Position numbers and translations under genes: made by a program. The notes beneath the pieces were generated by a model that was given only the letters and a program-made list of their open reading frames with translations, had not been told where the DNA came from and did not search any database. From NCBI GenBank assembly GCA_004794785.1, contig SJOL01007482.1:228157-292156 (forward strand): a DNA stretch of 64,000 nucleotides, in the 5' to 3' direction. Position 1 is the first letter of the stretch, and each line of letters begins with the position of its first letter. Source of the stretch: Opisthorchis felineus. Its lineage: Eukaryota; Platyhelminthes; Trematoda; Opisthorchiida; Opisthorchiidae. Shown one piece after another: positions 47,401 to 58,195 of this stretch.

Positions 47401-48934
47401 AAATGAGTAGTTTCAATATGCATGTAAGGAACCAGACCCATTTAGCTGTGATCCGCACAGCAATGATCGACACTCTTTCTCATTTATTCTCTCATGAATT
47501 CGATGGTTTCCTATCTCAGTCATTCGTTTTCTTACTGATTAACCATTTCAGGTTACCAACGAAAAACAGCTCGCATCTGCAGTTGCTTCTTATGGTTAGG
47601 TTGCGGCTCAAATGCGCTTCAAAAACCGACTTAGCTTGGCCTTTTTTGGGAGTGGACTGTCCAGGTAACGGTCGCTTAAGAGACAGACGCCTCTATTTCA
47701 TTCTTCCAAGTTAGTGCAAATCTAGGTAATTCGAATTTTTCAGATCCCACTGAAATGAAGTCCGTTGATTTGAGGATAGCAGGTGAACCAGCGCTCACGG
47801 TGTCCGATTAGTTATGTAGCGTACAGTAATGCCCTGTATGGATGTGAAGGTCTGTCGTAAAATTCTACTGCCAAAAGGAGGGTAAAATGCTACCAAGGGT
47901 GTTAGACTCCACTGCCCGTCCGCTAGTCCTAATTTAAAAAATGATTTGTATTTCAATTTTAGAGGTAACCTGCTGGCTACCAGTGTTGCACAAATTGGCT
48001 CCATCTGTTGCTACCTGAATGGTGAGATCTCATTCTTCAATTGTCTTGGCAGGAATTTAATGGGATGGGTACCATAGATACAACATCATAGAAATATTTT
48101 ATTCTAAACCCAGACGTTGACACCCAAAGTAAAATTTAGAGCACCCAAAGCCTGATGTATTCGGTAAACAACAATTGTCGCGTTCTTATCCAGGGTGTTC
48201 CTCCATCAGTGAAACTAACGTGTCCTATACCTGTTTTAGCTGGTCTGCGTCAGAGTAATCGCCTCTGCCCCTGAGTGTGTTCATCCAACTACGAACGAGA
48301 CACATGAATGTAACCTAGTTAAAAAGTCTTTGGGAAAGGTCTTGATTAAAACGGCAGTTAATCCAAACGGGCAGTCTCATTTGTCACCGAAGCATTAGTT
48401 AATCTTGTTAATGTAAGTTTGCATCAAGTAAGGTAGTACGTGTACCAACACACGCGCAAACGCAGCTTAGGAAGGGTAGGACCCACATGTGAGAAACACT
48501 CCAGTGATGGACCATTTACATTAAACCAATGGTGTCACGATGGTTCAGCCAGAGGAAACAGTTAAAAACTTAGTGTGCACACAAACACAGACAGGTAGAC
48601 AGGAGAGTCAACATGCTCTCTTTCAACCACTCTTATTCACTGCTTTCATTATTGCTGGAACAATTAACACCCTTTCAGAATCTTCAGCAATTAACCAAAA
48701 GACTAGGAAAACTAACTATGAACGTTTCAGAGGTGATGGATAAGCTATTTTATTCAAGTAAAAAATATTTTGCTTCATAAGACTGTATTATAAAGAGAGT
48801 AGAATGTAAGAGCGACAAGGAAGACGTTTGATATAATGAATTCGCTATAGCTTAGATATACAAATTATCTAGAAAGAATTGGACAACATTAACCAACTTT
48901 GACATACTTTCCTGAAGGAAATTACTCATGAAGT
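44401..48934. other. Gene-free stretch with a GTT-rich tract
   Basis: Frames of 60-104 codons are present on both strands (minus 46335-46649, plus 47403-47714, opposing pair at 44421-44769). None has a recognisable motif. A (GTT)-rich run interrupted by GCGAT lies at 45672-45710. No shared dispersed repeat was found. Confidence 0.45.
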
Positions 48935-49260
48935 TGCCAAAAACTCTTTGGCAGCCCGTGAGCAGGGACTACGTCTAGCTGGTGAACCCTAATAAGAGCG
49001 AAATTGGCCGTAGACTTTCCAAGAGTTTTCAGCAACCTTATGAGTAGTTTTTTCCCTCCAGAGAAATATCGGATATCGTACCAGCTGGAACATGAGGCAG
49101 CCTTTGTGCAACACATTCGGTTGAAGAGTATCAAAAGCGAGAGTTTCACCTGGGATTCAGCTGTGTTGTCAAAATCAAAGTGTTGTGCTATGAGCGTACT
49201 TCGCGAATTCAGCGTCATTCCATCCTTAAATTTCAGCGTCAAGAGCCTACGTGTGCAATT
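48935..49260 (+). mobile_element. Hammerhead-family element copy, decayed ribozyme plus internal segment
   Basis: The left part holds a degraded hammerhead: CUGGUGA at 48979-48985 (core A changed to G), an unpaired stem II, GAAA at 49000-49003, then the family end CAGCAACCTTATGAGTAG at 49032-49049. It continues directly into the internal segment in plus orientation, from about 49065. That segment has an open frame reading YRISYQLEHEAAFVQHIRLK and ESFTWDS, which matches the minus-strand frame of the copy at 53470-53850. Here the hammerhead end lies before the internal segment, which suggests a head-to-tail junction of two units. Confidence 0.6.
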
Positions 49261-51348
49261 ACTTAAGTACGTTTCTCCTGACCAGGAAGAGATGTTACTG
49301 AGTCATTCGCCTTTGAGACGGTTTACGCATGCTTAATCAGTGAGGCTGGTGACATTATTTGGATGTTTTTTTCAGTAGTCAGTAATCTCTTTCCCTCTTT
49401 CGAGGCGGCAGTGGTGTGAAACAGTGGAATCGTACGCAAGCAAAGGGTGACCTTTCGGACAAGTTGGTGGTCTGTTCCACAGCCAGCTCATCTCATCACT
49501 AGGATGGTGCACAACTCCCGGAATTCTCGTTGGTTGACGATAACGTAATAAAGTATATGAGGACTGTCGTACAGTGACGTGTTGCTTTGCGAGGCAAAAT
49601 TTCGCGTTTGTGATAGCAGTTGCTTAGAGCGTGTAAATTTTGAGGAGTCGGTCCAAATTAGCGTTTGCAGTTCCGATACCGTGACGTCTAAGAAGGCTTG
49701 GACACATGGGCTGAGCCCGACACGCACGTGCAGTGAAGTTTCCTAGCAAGACAATCTTTTCGGTTTTCGCAAATTGTCGCAGTAGGGTATCAACTACGAA
49801 GTAGGGGTTAAATCTGTGGCCATCAGTAGAGCAGAGCGCTGAAGCTTATGCACTAATCGTGGTCACATAGGTATGACCTGTCAATCTCAGGCTCGGTGAA
49901 GCAAGGCAGGGTTCTGTGTCAAGAATTTACTTGGTGCATCCGGCACCATAGTACTGTTTTTTCTCCGGAAGGTGCGATCCAATAAAATGTACATCCAGAA
50001 CCAGCTTTACAACGACTTCCTTGGTTAGCCAGCCGTGACTCGCTGAGGGCAGCGACATCACTTTTCTAGTTTTTTAGTTCCACTGCAACCACCCTTGTCC
50101 GCCATGCCGTACGGTCTACTTGGATATCAGCTTCATCCAGCGGTGTTCGATCATTTCACAGTCAAACGGGTAACGGTCTCCTGGTGCAGCAAGAACGCTC
50201 GCGATTTACCCGAATATAAGGAGCATTGGCATGTGCAAGTCAGCTTAGTCTGCAGAAAAGAGTGCAACCATCTGCCCTCAAAAGATGGTGCTTTATGCCG
50301 ATCACACGCAGACTTGAAAATTTTATGGGTAGTATCACTATTAGTGCTTTTTTCGCCCGCGGCTATTTAACCCGGCTATGGTCACGGTCAGCACACTCGT
50401 GGGTGAGATCAAACATTTAGATTACCCCTTCATTAGCTGCCTCCCTTTCGAAAGGAAGGACATCGGTACTCGCCACTAAATAGTGGATATGACGCTTTCA
50501 ACTGACCGTTCGTTATGAGTCTGTGTAGATCCCCATTTGCCGGTAGAACGACCACTGCCTTAGCATCTTTCCGAACGAACAGGTATGCGCGGCAGCACAG
50601 CAAACGCGTACAATTGGACGGTAGTCATAATCGGATGATAGCAAAGAGCCATCTAGCGCCAGATTTCTGAGACAAATTCGACTGATAGTTTGATGACAGA
50701 TGCCATCGGCTTTTCTGGTGGAGCTTAAATGCAAGCGTGAACTACACTGTACGAGAACAGCTTGTCCTGTTCCAATTAAGGGCATGATAGGCCACGTCAG
50801 CAACCCATATTAGAAATGGCTATGTGGTGAGATTAAGTGGTCTGCTTTACAGAGGGTAGTGTGTGGCTGAATGCAACACCGATGTGAGGCCTCCTGCCGG
50901 AGCTCAACCACTTGGGAGTGGTTCCGGAAGCGCGATGTCCACGGAATATTCGCAATCCACGCCCTGAGGCAATCCAGCTAATCCATATCGTCCATCATGT
51001 AGAACAGAATGACCGAGGTAAATAGGTAGCTGAGGCAACAAAGATTATAAAGGATAATTGAAGCGGCAAGCCGGTAGCCTAAATCGGGTAGACCAGTTGC
51101 GAATTAAATGGGGTCTACACAGACTTCACTTATGTCCACGTAGTAAAGTCAGTAAGGAATGAAGCTTATTAAAGGACAGTGCAACTTGATATAACGCATG
51201 CAAAACCAAATTTAAGGTGGCAACAGGCACAAACGCATAACCCGGAAAGGCAAATCAGAGTAATTCAATGGTAAAATACATCAGGCTCATATAGGCTTGG
51301 ACGGTGGTACTTACCCGAACGGTAGCGGTTACTGTCTACCACCGAGTG
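49261..51348. other. Gene-free stretch, nothing firmly recognised
   Basis: Plus 50095-50370 (91 codons) and minus 50513-50803 (96 codons) show no domain. A GGTGGTCTGTTCC segment near 49463 resembles segments at 37098 and 40489 and hints at another old repeat. No SINE head or simple repeat was found. Confidence 0.4.
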
Positions 51349-51371
51349 ATATATATATATATATATATATA
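51349..51371. repeat. (AT)n microsatellite
   Basis: A pure AT run of about 23 bases, giving an Ile-Tyr run in an overlapping frame (51304-51507) that I do not regard as coding. Confidence 0.85.
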
Positions 51372-52379
51372 CCACGCAAATCAGGCTATTAAATTACAGT
51401 TCTTTTCTTCATTAGATTGTACGATGGGCAAACTTACTCGTTTTTTCTCTGAAGATGAATGTAAAATTGATCAACTCCTTGCTTGCTTTAAAGATGTGGA
51501 AGCTTGAGTTATGAGAGCAGATCCTGTTTTTCTGGGTCCAGTTATAGATTATGTTCGCATTGATTCGATAGTTGCGGTGGTTATACAAGATAACAAGATG
51601 TTCATATATTTTTGTCACGGAATGCTCTGAATGTAAGCCATTACTCAATCTTCTTCATCAAGGATATATCCTTTCAGATGTACCCACCTAAACTGCTTGG
51701 AGAGGCAACACATTTCTTCAAGTTACTCTGGCCTTCTAACATTTGGCCTTCGGTTATTGACTGAAATCCCAATTACTATTGGAAACTATTGCTAACAAAT
51801 CCCCAAGCGTTTTTGAGATATACTATTTCCTCCCAACTGTATTGTTATCTTTGGTAAGCCAGTCCTTTTTATCTAGAAAATCAGCAGTTTTGACACCGTC
51901 TGCCAATCTGAATACAAGACCATGATGAAACCTGCTCCACCGTCTTTCGGTAGATACTCCGCATGAGAAAAAGATGCTCTGTATGTTTCGAATACCCGTT
52001 TTTCAAATCACCCATAACATGGCTTTATGTGGGGGAAGTAAGCCTGTTGTGTCCATGAAAATCAGACGGCCTAACCACTCTGGGCCTCGTAGAAAAGCTT
52101 GTCTCACGGGACCAATTTCCTGTCTGACAAGTTTAAGTCCGAGGCAAAGGCACTTCAGTTTGTCTCCCTTTACTCAGCTCGGAAAAACAGGTCGTGTGTT
52201 GGGTATTTGATTTATCCCGAGCTTTGTTAGAGATAATAACCCTCAAGAGTTTGATTGGTCTTTGGGTGGGTCTACTTACGAAATGCGGTTTGAGTGAATT
52301 TTGATCACCACATTACACATATGTGAAGGCTTCAGTTTTTCGCAGCCGTAATAACGATTTTTCATTGGTTTCGGGTCAG
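51372..52379. other. Gene-free stretch, nothing recognised
   Basis: Only 78-codon frames on both strands, without motif support. It borders the next hammerhead-family copy. Confidence 0.45.
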
Positions 52380-52605
52380 GACAAAGTGAAGGCCTGACGA
52401 AATACACTCATTTTCAGACCGATTTGGTTGTGCGGGAGACTCACCTGGAACCCAGCTAAATCACTCGGTTATGATGTTTCATGTAGAACATAAGGTTGAC
52501 AGAAACTCAGGAACTGCGCCTACCTGATGAGCCCCAAGAAAGGCAAAACCGGTTGTGGGCTGTTGAAAAATTTTTGGTAGTCTTATGCGTAGTGTATTAC
52601 GTCTA
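52380..52605 (+). mobile_element. Hammerhead-family element copy
   Basis: The left part (52393-52465) is an inverted internal arm: TGACGAAATACACTCATTTT, CAGACCGATTTGGTTGTGCG and ACCTGGAACCCAGCTAAATC. The right part is in forward orientation: ATGTAGAACATAAGGTTGAC, AGAAACTC, the hammerhead at 52515-52565, TGGGCTGTTGAA, then CTTATGCGTAGTGTATTACG at the end. It lacks the longer central segment seen in the copy at 53470, so it is a shortened version of the same mosaic. Confidence 0.65.
52515..52565 (+). ncRNA. Minimal hammerhead ribozyme, G12 changed
   Basis: CUGAUGA at 52524-52530, stem II GCCC-CAAGAA-AGGC (three pairs), then AAAA instead of GAAA (52545-52548), followed by a perfect palindromic stem III ACCGGU (52548-52553) and U at the cleavage position. 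Stem I is the best of the four, GCCUAC with GUGGGC: five Watson-Crick pairs and one U-G. The loss of the catalytic guanosine (G12) predicts a dead ribozyme, although the helices are well kept. Confidence 0.65.
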
Positions 52606-53469
52606 AAAATGAGGGCTTCTTCAGAGCTTGTCATCGCAGTGTCAGTTAAGTCCAAATGGTGATTATTCAAGCCCGGCGAAACCGAAACATTGCTTTCCCT
52701 CTCATTGAACGTGAATTACTTCTAAACATAAAATTACCTTTTAGATTTTCATCGAAATTAGTAGGCTGCGTTTGGATGAGACTCCTGTATGTGGTTTAAT
52801 ACCCTGATTTATTTAAGAGCTCTCAACCAAAGATGGGGATATCCGGTTCTCAAAGAACTTTCATGTGGTCTTCATTGTATCAGAGAACCAGAAGGGGGTT
52901 GCTTATAAGTTTAACGAAAGATGTACGATAACTTGGCGATCACTCTCTACCGGCCTCGCCCAGTTTGAATCTTCTCGTTTTTGCGCATCCTTCGATGTTC
53001 CAACCGGCTTCTTATCCTGTTTAAACATAAGAGTTTACATGCATTGCAATCATCACGCCTGTGCACATTCAGTCGACGCAAACAGATTTCCAAAACGCTC
53101 TTGGAATTTGGCTGTTCTTTAAAAGATTCTTCAACCGTGGTGCATGATGCTTCAGGGTTCAACAAGGTCAGCAATTAAGCTACTGAATTACTGCTGCTAA
53201 GAGATTACTAAGCAGTCATTATTGCTTAAGATATTCTAGGCAGAAGGAATGACTGGTACGATAAGCCCCAGACAGGGCAAACTAAGCAGTAAGTGTTAAG
53301 AACCTTTATTTGATACTCGTGAATCTCGGATCTCAACCAAACTAGGCTCCAAAGCAGTGCTTACGCCGCACTTTTGGTTGAGGAGCGACACAAGTGAAAA
53401 AATTACCACAGCTTTGTTTGAATTTCTCATGTGTCCCACCTGTTGGTAGAAACGTGACTTAAATAGGGA
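52606..53469. other. Gene-free stretch between two hammerhead elements
   Basis: Frames at 52865-53178 overlap on both strands (plus 85 and 65 codons, minus 75 codons). The minus one, at 52947-53174, has a mixed charged composition that looks protein-like but matches nothing I know. No shared repeat was recognised. Confidence 0.4.
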
Positions 53470-53850
53470 TGCCTTCTTTGCGAAATACACTCATTTACAC
53501 ACAGATTTGGTTTTTCAACGGGAAACCCAACTAAATCCCAGCTGAATCCCTCGTTTCTGATATTCTCCAGTTGGATGCGCTGCACAAAGGCCGACTTAGG
53601 TTTCATATGGTACAATATTCGAGATATCGCCCCGAAAAAATATCACAAACGAAGGATTCAGCTGGGATTCGATTAATTTTTCCGTTGAAAAACCAACTTG
53701 ATGTGCGAATAAGTGTACTGTGCGAATTTTCTACAATTTGAATTTACATAGGACTTGAAGTTAACGGAAACTCGGGGACTTCACCGAGCCTCAGCAAGGG
53801 TGAAACCTGCCTTCAGCTGTTTTTCTGCAACCATGTGAGTAATGTTCCTT
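53470..53850 (+). mobile_element. Hammerhead-family element copy with full central segment
   Basis: The left arm is inverted: GCGAAATACACTCATTTACA, CAGATTTGGTTTTTCAACGG, CCCAGCTGAATCCCTCGTTT. A central segment follows (ATTCTCCAGTTGGATGCGCT, GCACAAAGGCCGACTT, GATATCGCC). The right arm reads AACGAAGGATTCAGCTGGGA and CCGTTGAAAAACCAACTTGA, then the family's TTAACGGAAACTCGGGGACT and a decayed hammerhead (CUGAUGA lost; GAGCC-UCAGCAA-GGGU and GAAAC kept at about 53786-53806). The minus-strand frame of the left arm and centre reads SAFVQRIQLE and EGFSWDLVG, paralleling AFVQHIRLK and ESFTWDS at 49100-49160. Confidence 0.6.
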
Positions 53851-54119
53851 CAAGGGGTACCATTAATAACATTGCAAAACCCTTCGATGGCCGATGGTTG
53901 GTTTCACTCACTAACGTACCCCCGAATTTCAATCAGTCGTTCTTCTTACTTGAATACCAAACTAAAATATGCAGAGTTATGCATTCAGGGGAAAATTAAT
54001 TTTATTGCTAGACCGTGACGAGCCCCTCTTTGATAATGATGTTCCAGCGCACACGCCGCGGAAAGGCCACTTCATTTTTCAGCTGGACAGTTATTCCAGG
54101 TGTTGAAGTAGTTGTTCTC

Positions 54120-54240
54120 GGCAGGCTACTAATTACTGATAAAAACTGGAGGGTTTCGTTTAGTTGATGAGCCTCAAATAGGCGGAACCCGGTATTTGGA
54201 TCTCAGTCAGCTTTTATCAACTCTATATGTAGTATTATGT
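54120..54240 (+). repeat. Fragment of hammerhead-family element with decayed ribozyme
   Basis: UUGAUGA at 54164-54170 (first core base changed), a short stem II GCC-UCAAAUA-GGC, GGAA in place of GAAA, and CCCGGU. It is preceded by GGAGGGTTTCG and followed by a TTATCAACTCTATATGTAGT end like the family's CTTATGAGTAGT terminus. It lies 300 bases after the previous copy and may be part of a tandem. Confidence 0.5.
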
Positions 54241-57200
54241 CAGTAAGAGAGTTTCACGAAGGAAAACGTTGGGGAAAGTTTTGTTGGAGCAAACGTTTTC
54301 TTGTTCCATATGCAAAATGACTGTTGCATCAAAGCCTTTTTAAAAACGCTTCCTTACGCGGATTTTCCAAAGAAGTACCCCAGAAAATGATTTGAAACCG
54401 AAAAAAGCATGTAATGGGTTCCAGTGTGTTTTAAATTTCACTTTTTTCGCGGAAAAGACCGCATTGTGGAGTCCGGCACTTTTGTTTGGTCTCTTATGTT
54501 GCCTTTTATAGAGAGGTATGATTGTGCTACATAGGCATATGAAGAACACCATAAAATCCTCACAGAATAATTGAATTAACCCAAAAACTAGCTCGGTCAC
54601 TGTGGGCTGCCTAATTTCAGACATGATCTTGCACAAGTCACGGCTTACAGAGGCAGTGATATGCAATCGTGAATAATTATCAACATGGCCAAATAAGTGC
54701 CCCAGAACGAACCATCTAGTGGACACATAAAGAAGACGGTAACTTGACTGGTCAAAATCCTGCTGAAATGGTTGACCTCTTTCGCACCCGTCAAGCCTCA
54801 TCTTTAGGATTCAGATAAGCTGGTAGCTTCTCCTGATTTTTTTACTCCAAAGACCATGGGATTCTGGGTAATGGCATCCACGGAAGTAGGAATGACCTTC
54901 GGGTCTTGAAGACGCTCAGCCCTTGCCACCACCACCACCTAGATCCAAATGAATTTTACCGAGAAATCATCTCACATGTGGCCTGACCAATCATATTATT
55001 TTACACTCCTAATGTCGTCGATCAAAAGCCTCCGTTTAAGTACACATCTAACCAGAAATGAGAAAATAGCCCCACCATACGTCTCCTGAACATTCGGACT
55101 CGTCCACTGTTTTGATGCTGAAATCAAAGAGGGTTTTATCCTCAATCTAGTACCGCAGGAAGTTGGAGTCATTCAGTATTATTAGAGATCACCTGGAACC
55201 CAGAATCAAGATAAAGGAAGCGTCTCTACACGTTAAACAACATTAAACAACCATACACGGGCTTGTTGTACTGGACGCTTGAATGACCAGCTCGTTCCCA
55301 GATATTTCGCTGTCCCTTCAACAGCTGGATCACCAATCCACAACGGTTGGCTTCCAGTTTATACTCCGCGCTGTATATGCTACCGTCTGTTGTCGGGGAA
55401 ATTCAAAACATAAACGAATGCAGTTGTGTTGCATCCGATCGAACAAACAAGAGAACTGACCTGATTAGTTTACATTCATCTTCTTATAGTGGTTCTAAAA
55501 ATTCCCATTTATGGTGTATATTGACCGCTAGTGTTGATATTCCTGCAGCTGAGTAAGCCCCATTTTCACGACCCGTAACGCAGATCGGTGTGCATGCAGA
55601 TCAAAAGCTTAACTTGTCTATAGAATAGAAAGCCACTTTAGGCATCACATTTAAAAAGTTCGTTCTCTTGTGAACATATGACTTGTGTACAGTAGAAGGT
55701 GTCTTTCGAAGTCCATGAAGGAAGAGGAAATATTCCCGGAGCAACTGCTGCTACTCAGGCGAGGAAACTGTCGCCTGTGTGTATAATATCTACAAAAAAT
55801 ATGTTAGCTGAAGAGTGGGTGGAACCAAACTTGCTTCACCGAATTATTTACAAAACTGATCCGTCACAATAGTAGAACGTGAGCTCGTGATAAATATTCG
55901 GAAAATAGACTAATGACTGAACAAATCAAATTCTGAAATATTCACCATCCCCTCTTCGGTCTCTGGTTGAGTCAAACGATTTCGCCTTCAGTGATCTGCT
56001 CGAGTTCAGGATGCTGCATCATGTAATCTGTTCTCCCTGGTTTTCGCCCATTCGGCGTGAATTTATTTCAACAATCTGCGCGCATATGCAGTCTGAAACA
56101 GTTTTATCCTACTGCATGTTTGAACACACATTCAGCCTTAACGTCTTCCACTAGTGTATCAAATCGTATTCAACTCGTATATCAAAAAGCTAACAGCACG
56201 CAGTTCGACGTATAATAGGTCGATGCCTTGGTGAAAAGCTCCCCCCTTGTGAGCGGAAAACTGCACTGGTCACGTTTGTCGATAGAAATGCTTTTTGACA
56301 TCATTCTTCCCGATAAGCCAAATTCCAATACACGATAATCCATCTGTAGGAAGTAATGCCATTATACCAAGTTTTTTACAAGGCACCTCCCCACAGTATC
56401 TCCAACAGTGCAACAGTAAACACTCTACGTAGAGCGTCCATCATTTGCATGAAGTACTGGGTGACGGTGATCCATAATTTTCATATTTGGAGTCGAATAC
56501 GCAATACTTCGCTATCCACTAGCGCTCATAGATGTAGTCATCGTTGCAACGGCAACAGCATTCTCTCTGATGATTAACCTGTAGCCTGTAACAAGCAGTA
56601 TGGCAGTAGGCAGAATGGTTGGGCTGAGTGTCACAGCTTCCCTGTCTTGTCGCTCCACTGCTACAATGCATGTGTTCAGCGGAGCGTGAAGCCAGCAGGA
56701 AGCCGTTGGGCTGCACGTATGGGCTGAAGATAACCTTTGTATCATTTGGCGGAGAAGACATTCTTCATGTGGTGCTTACAATAGGTGCAGCTTATTTGAG
56801 CTGAGTATGATCCTAGTTTTCTTGGATTGAAGAAAAGTGCGTTCTTTGCCAGTACCTGCAGTGTACGCATTTGGATCAGTTATTACAACACAGTTTAGTT
56901 GGATGCTTGAACGATATGTGGCTTTCATAAGTTGTTTTGGTTAGTGAATAGTGTTTTTGATGCTCAGCTAGGCTTATCCACACGTTAGTCATTTAAACAG
57001 TCACCGACGTCCGATAAGTCACTAATTTGCATATTGATTGTGACGATCGGGAGATTTAATTGAGGTTTGGACGAAACCGTTTTTTTGTTATTTTCTACAA
57101 CCTGATGTGCAGTCTAACGGCTTCTTCAGGGTTCAGTTCGGTCGATAATTATGTTTATGTATTTAACTTTCAGAAGTAGCACTACACATAAGATGGGTCT

Positions 57201-58039
57201 TACCTGATAGTGTAGAGGAAAGGTTGAGAAAACATTCTATGAAGCTGTCCGATGGCAAGTTATGTACACTCGCCATGTATCGATAATAATATTCAGCTGT
57301 TTGGTTGGCAAGCAAGAATTCATTTCAGAAGCTTTATCTGAGTATGGTTTCTCGAAATCGTTCCCAAATCCAATAACCCCCAGCTAGGTACACAAAAAGC
57401 GGTCCCGAAGGACATTTCTTGTTGAGGAAGAACTACTGTACAAACGAATCAGTAGAAGGTCGTCCTCTATTAGGCGCTTGAATCGATATCAAAAAGAGCT
57501 CGGATTGAAGACTCAGCGGCGAAATGCTTTATTTGCTCGGCCCAACATGGTCCCATGAATCTTATGCCTACAATGCGGAAGTGGATAAAAGCCTAGGATT
57601 CATGTGGCCTCTATCAAGGCGTTAGTTGTTTCTGCAAAGTTTGTGCACAGCAAAGTATTGGTTAAACTAAGACTTTGTTGCTGCATCCCAGAATTCGTTT
57701 AAGGACGCCATCTTCAAGCTAAGATGAACAAACGACTATCCTCACAAGTCCTTCAACTTTCCATGCCGGAACCCGTTATGTTCAAACTTTACACCAATAA
57801 TCTTCCTTCCTTCCTCATTTTGGATTGCCAGCCTTACGTAACAATGAAGGTTAATGTGAATTCCGTTTAGTCTGACGAACACACCAGCGTGTACCGAATG
57901 TCTTTTTTCACCAACCGGTGGTGTGAAACCTACATTATAATCGCTCGTTTTGCTTGATATCACCAGTGGGAGTCGAATATCGACTGAGATTAGTCAGGTG
58001 TCGCAGTTTCATTAACCCTAGCAGGGAAATTTTGGGATT
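54241..58039. other. Gene-free stretch, nothing firmly recognised
   Basis: Minus 54340-54801 is open for 153 codons and contains one hydrophobic stretch, but there is no domain, no opposing evidence of splicing, and its length is within chance. The opposing frames at 56356-56761 are overlapping shadows. No shared repeat was recognised. Confidence 0.4.
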
Positions 58040-58195
58040 TTAGTGGTGGCAAGCCCAGTCGTCCAACTGCAACACCCTTTTTGTGCCTAGCTGCCATTCC
58101 ACATGAAGTAATCACGAGGGCTTGAATAATACCACGTTGCACAAGTTTAGACAGGAGCTTTATCCACTAAGCCATCTCGGTCCAAGCTAATTTTC
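58040..58195 (-). repeat. tRNA-derived SINE copy
   Basis: On the minus strand a textbook A box, TGGCTTAGTGG (complement of 58164-58174), is followed by a degraded B box around GTATTATTCAAGCCC. The body block GGCAGCTAGGCACAAAAAGG and GGTGTTGCAGTTGGACGACT comes next. The body matches GCAGCTAGGTAACGTAAGGG and GTGTCACAGCTGAACGATT in the copy at 3108-3365, which confirms the family. The B box has decayed more than the A box. Confidence 0.65.

Noticed and set aside
54340..54801. 153-codon minus-strand open frame with a hydrophobic stretch
   Set aside because: Length is within chance, with no domain and no splice or poly(A) context. One hydrophobic run is not enough.
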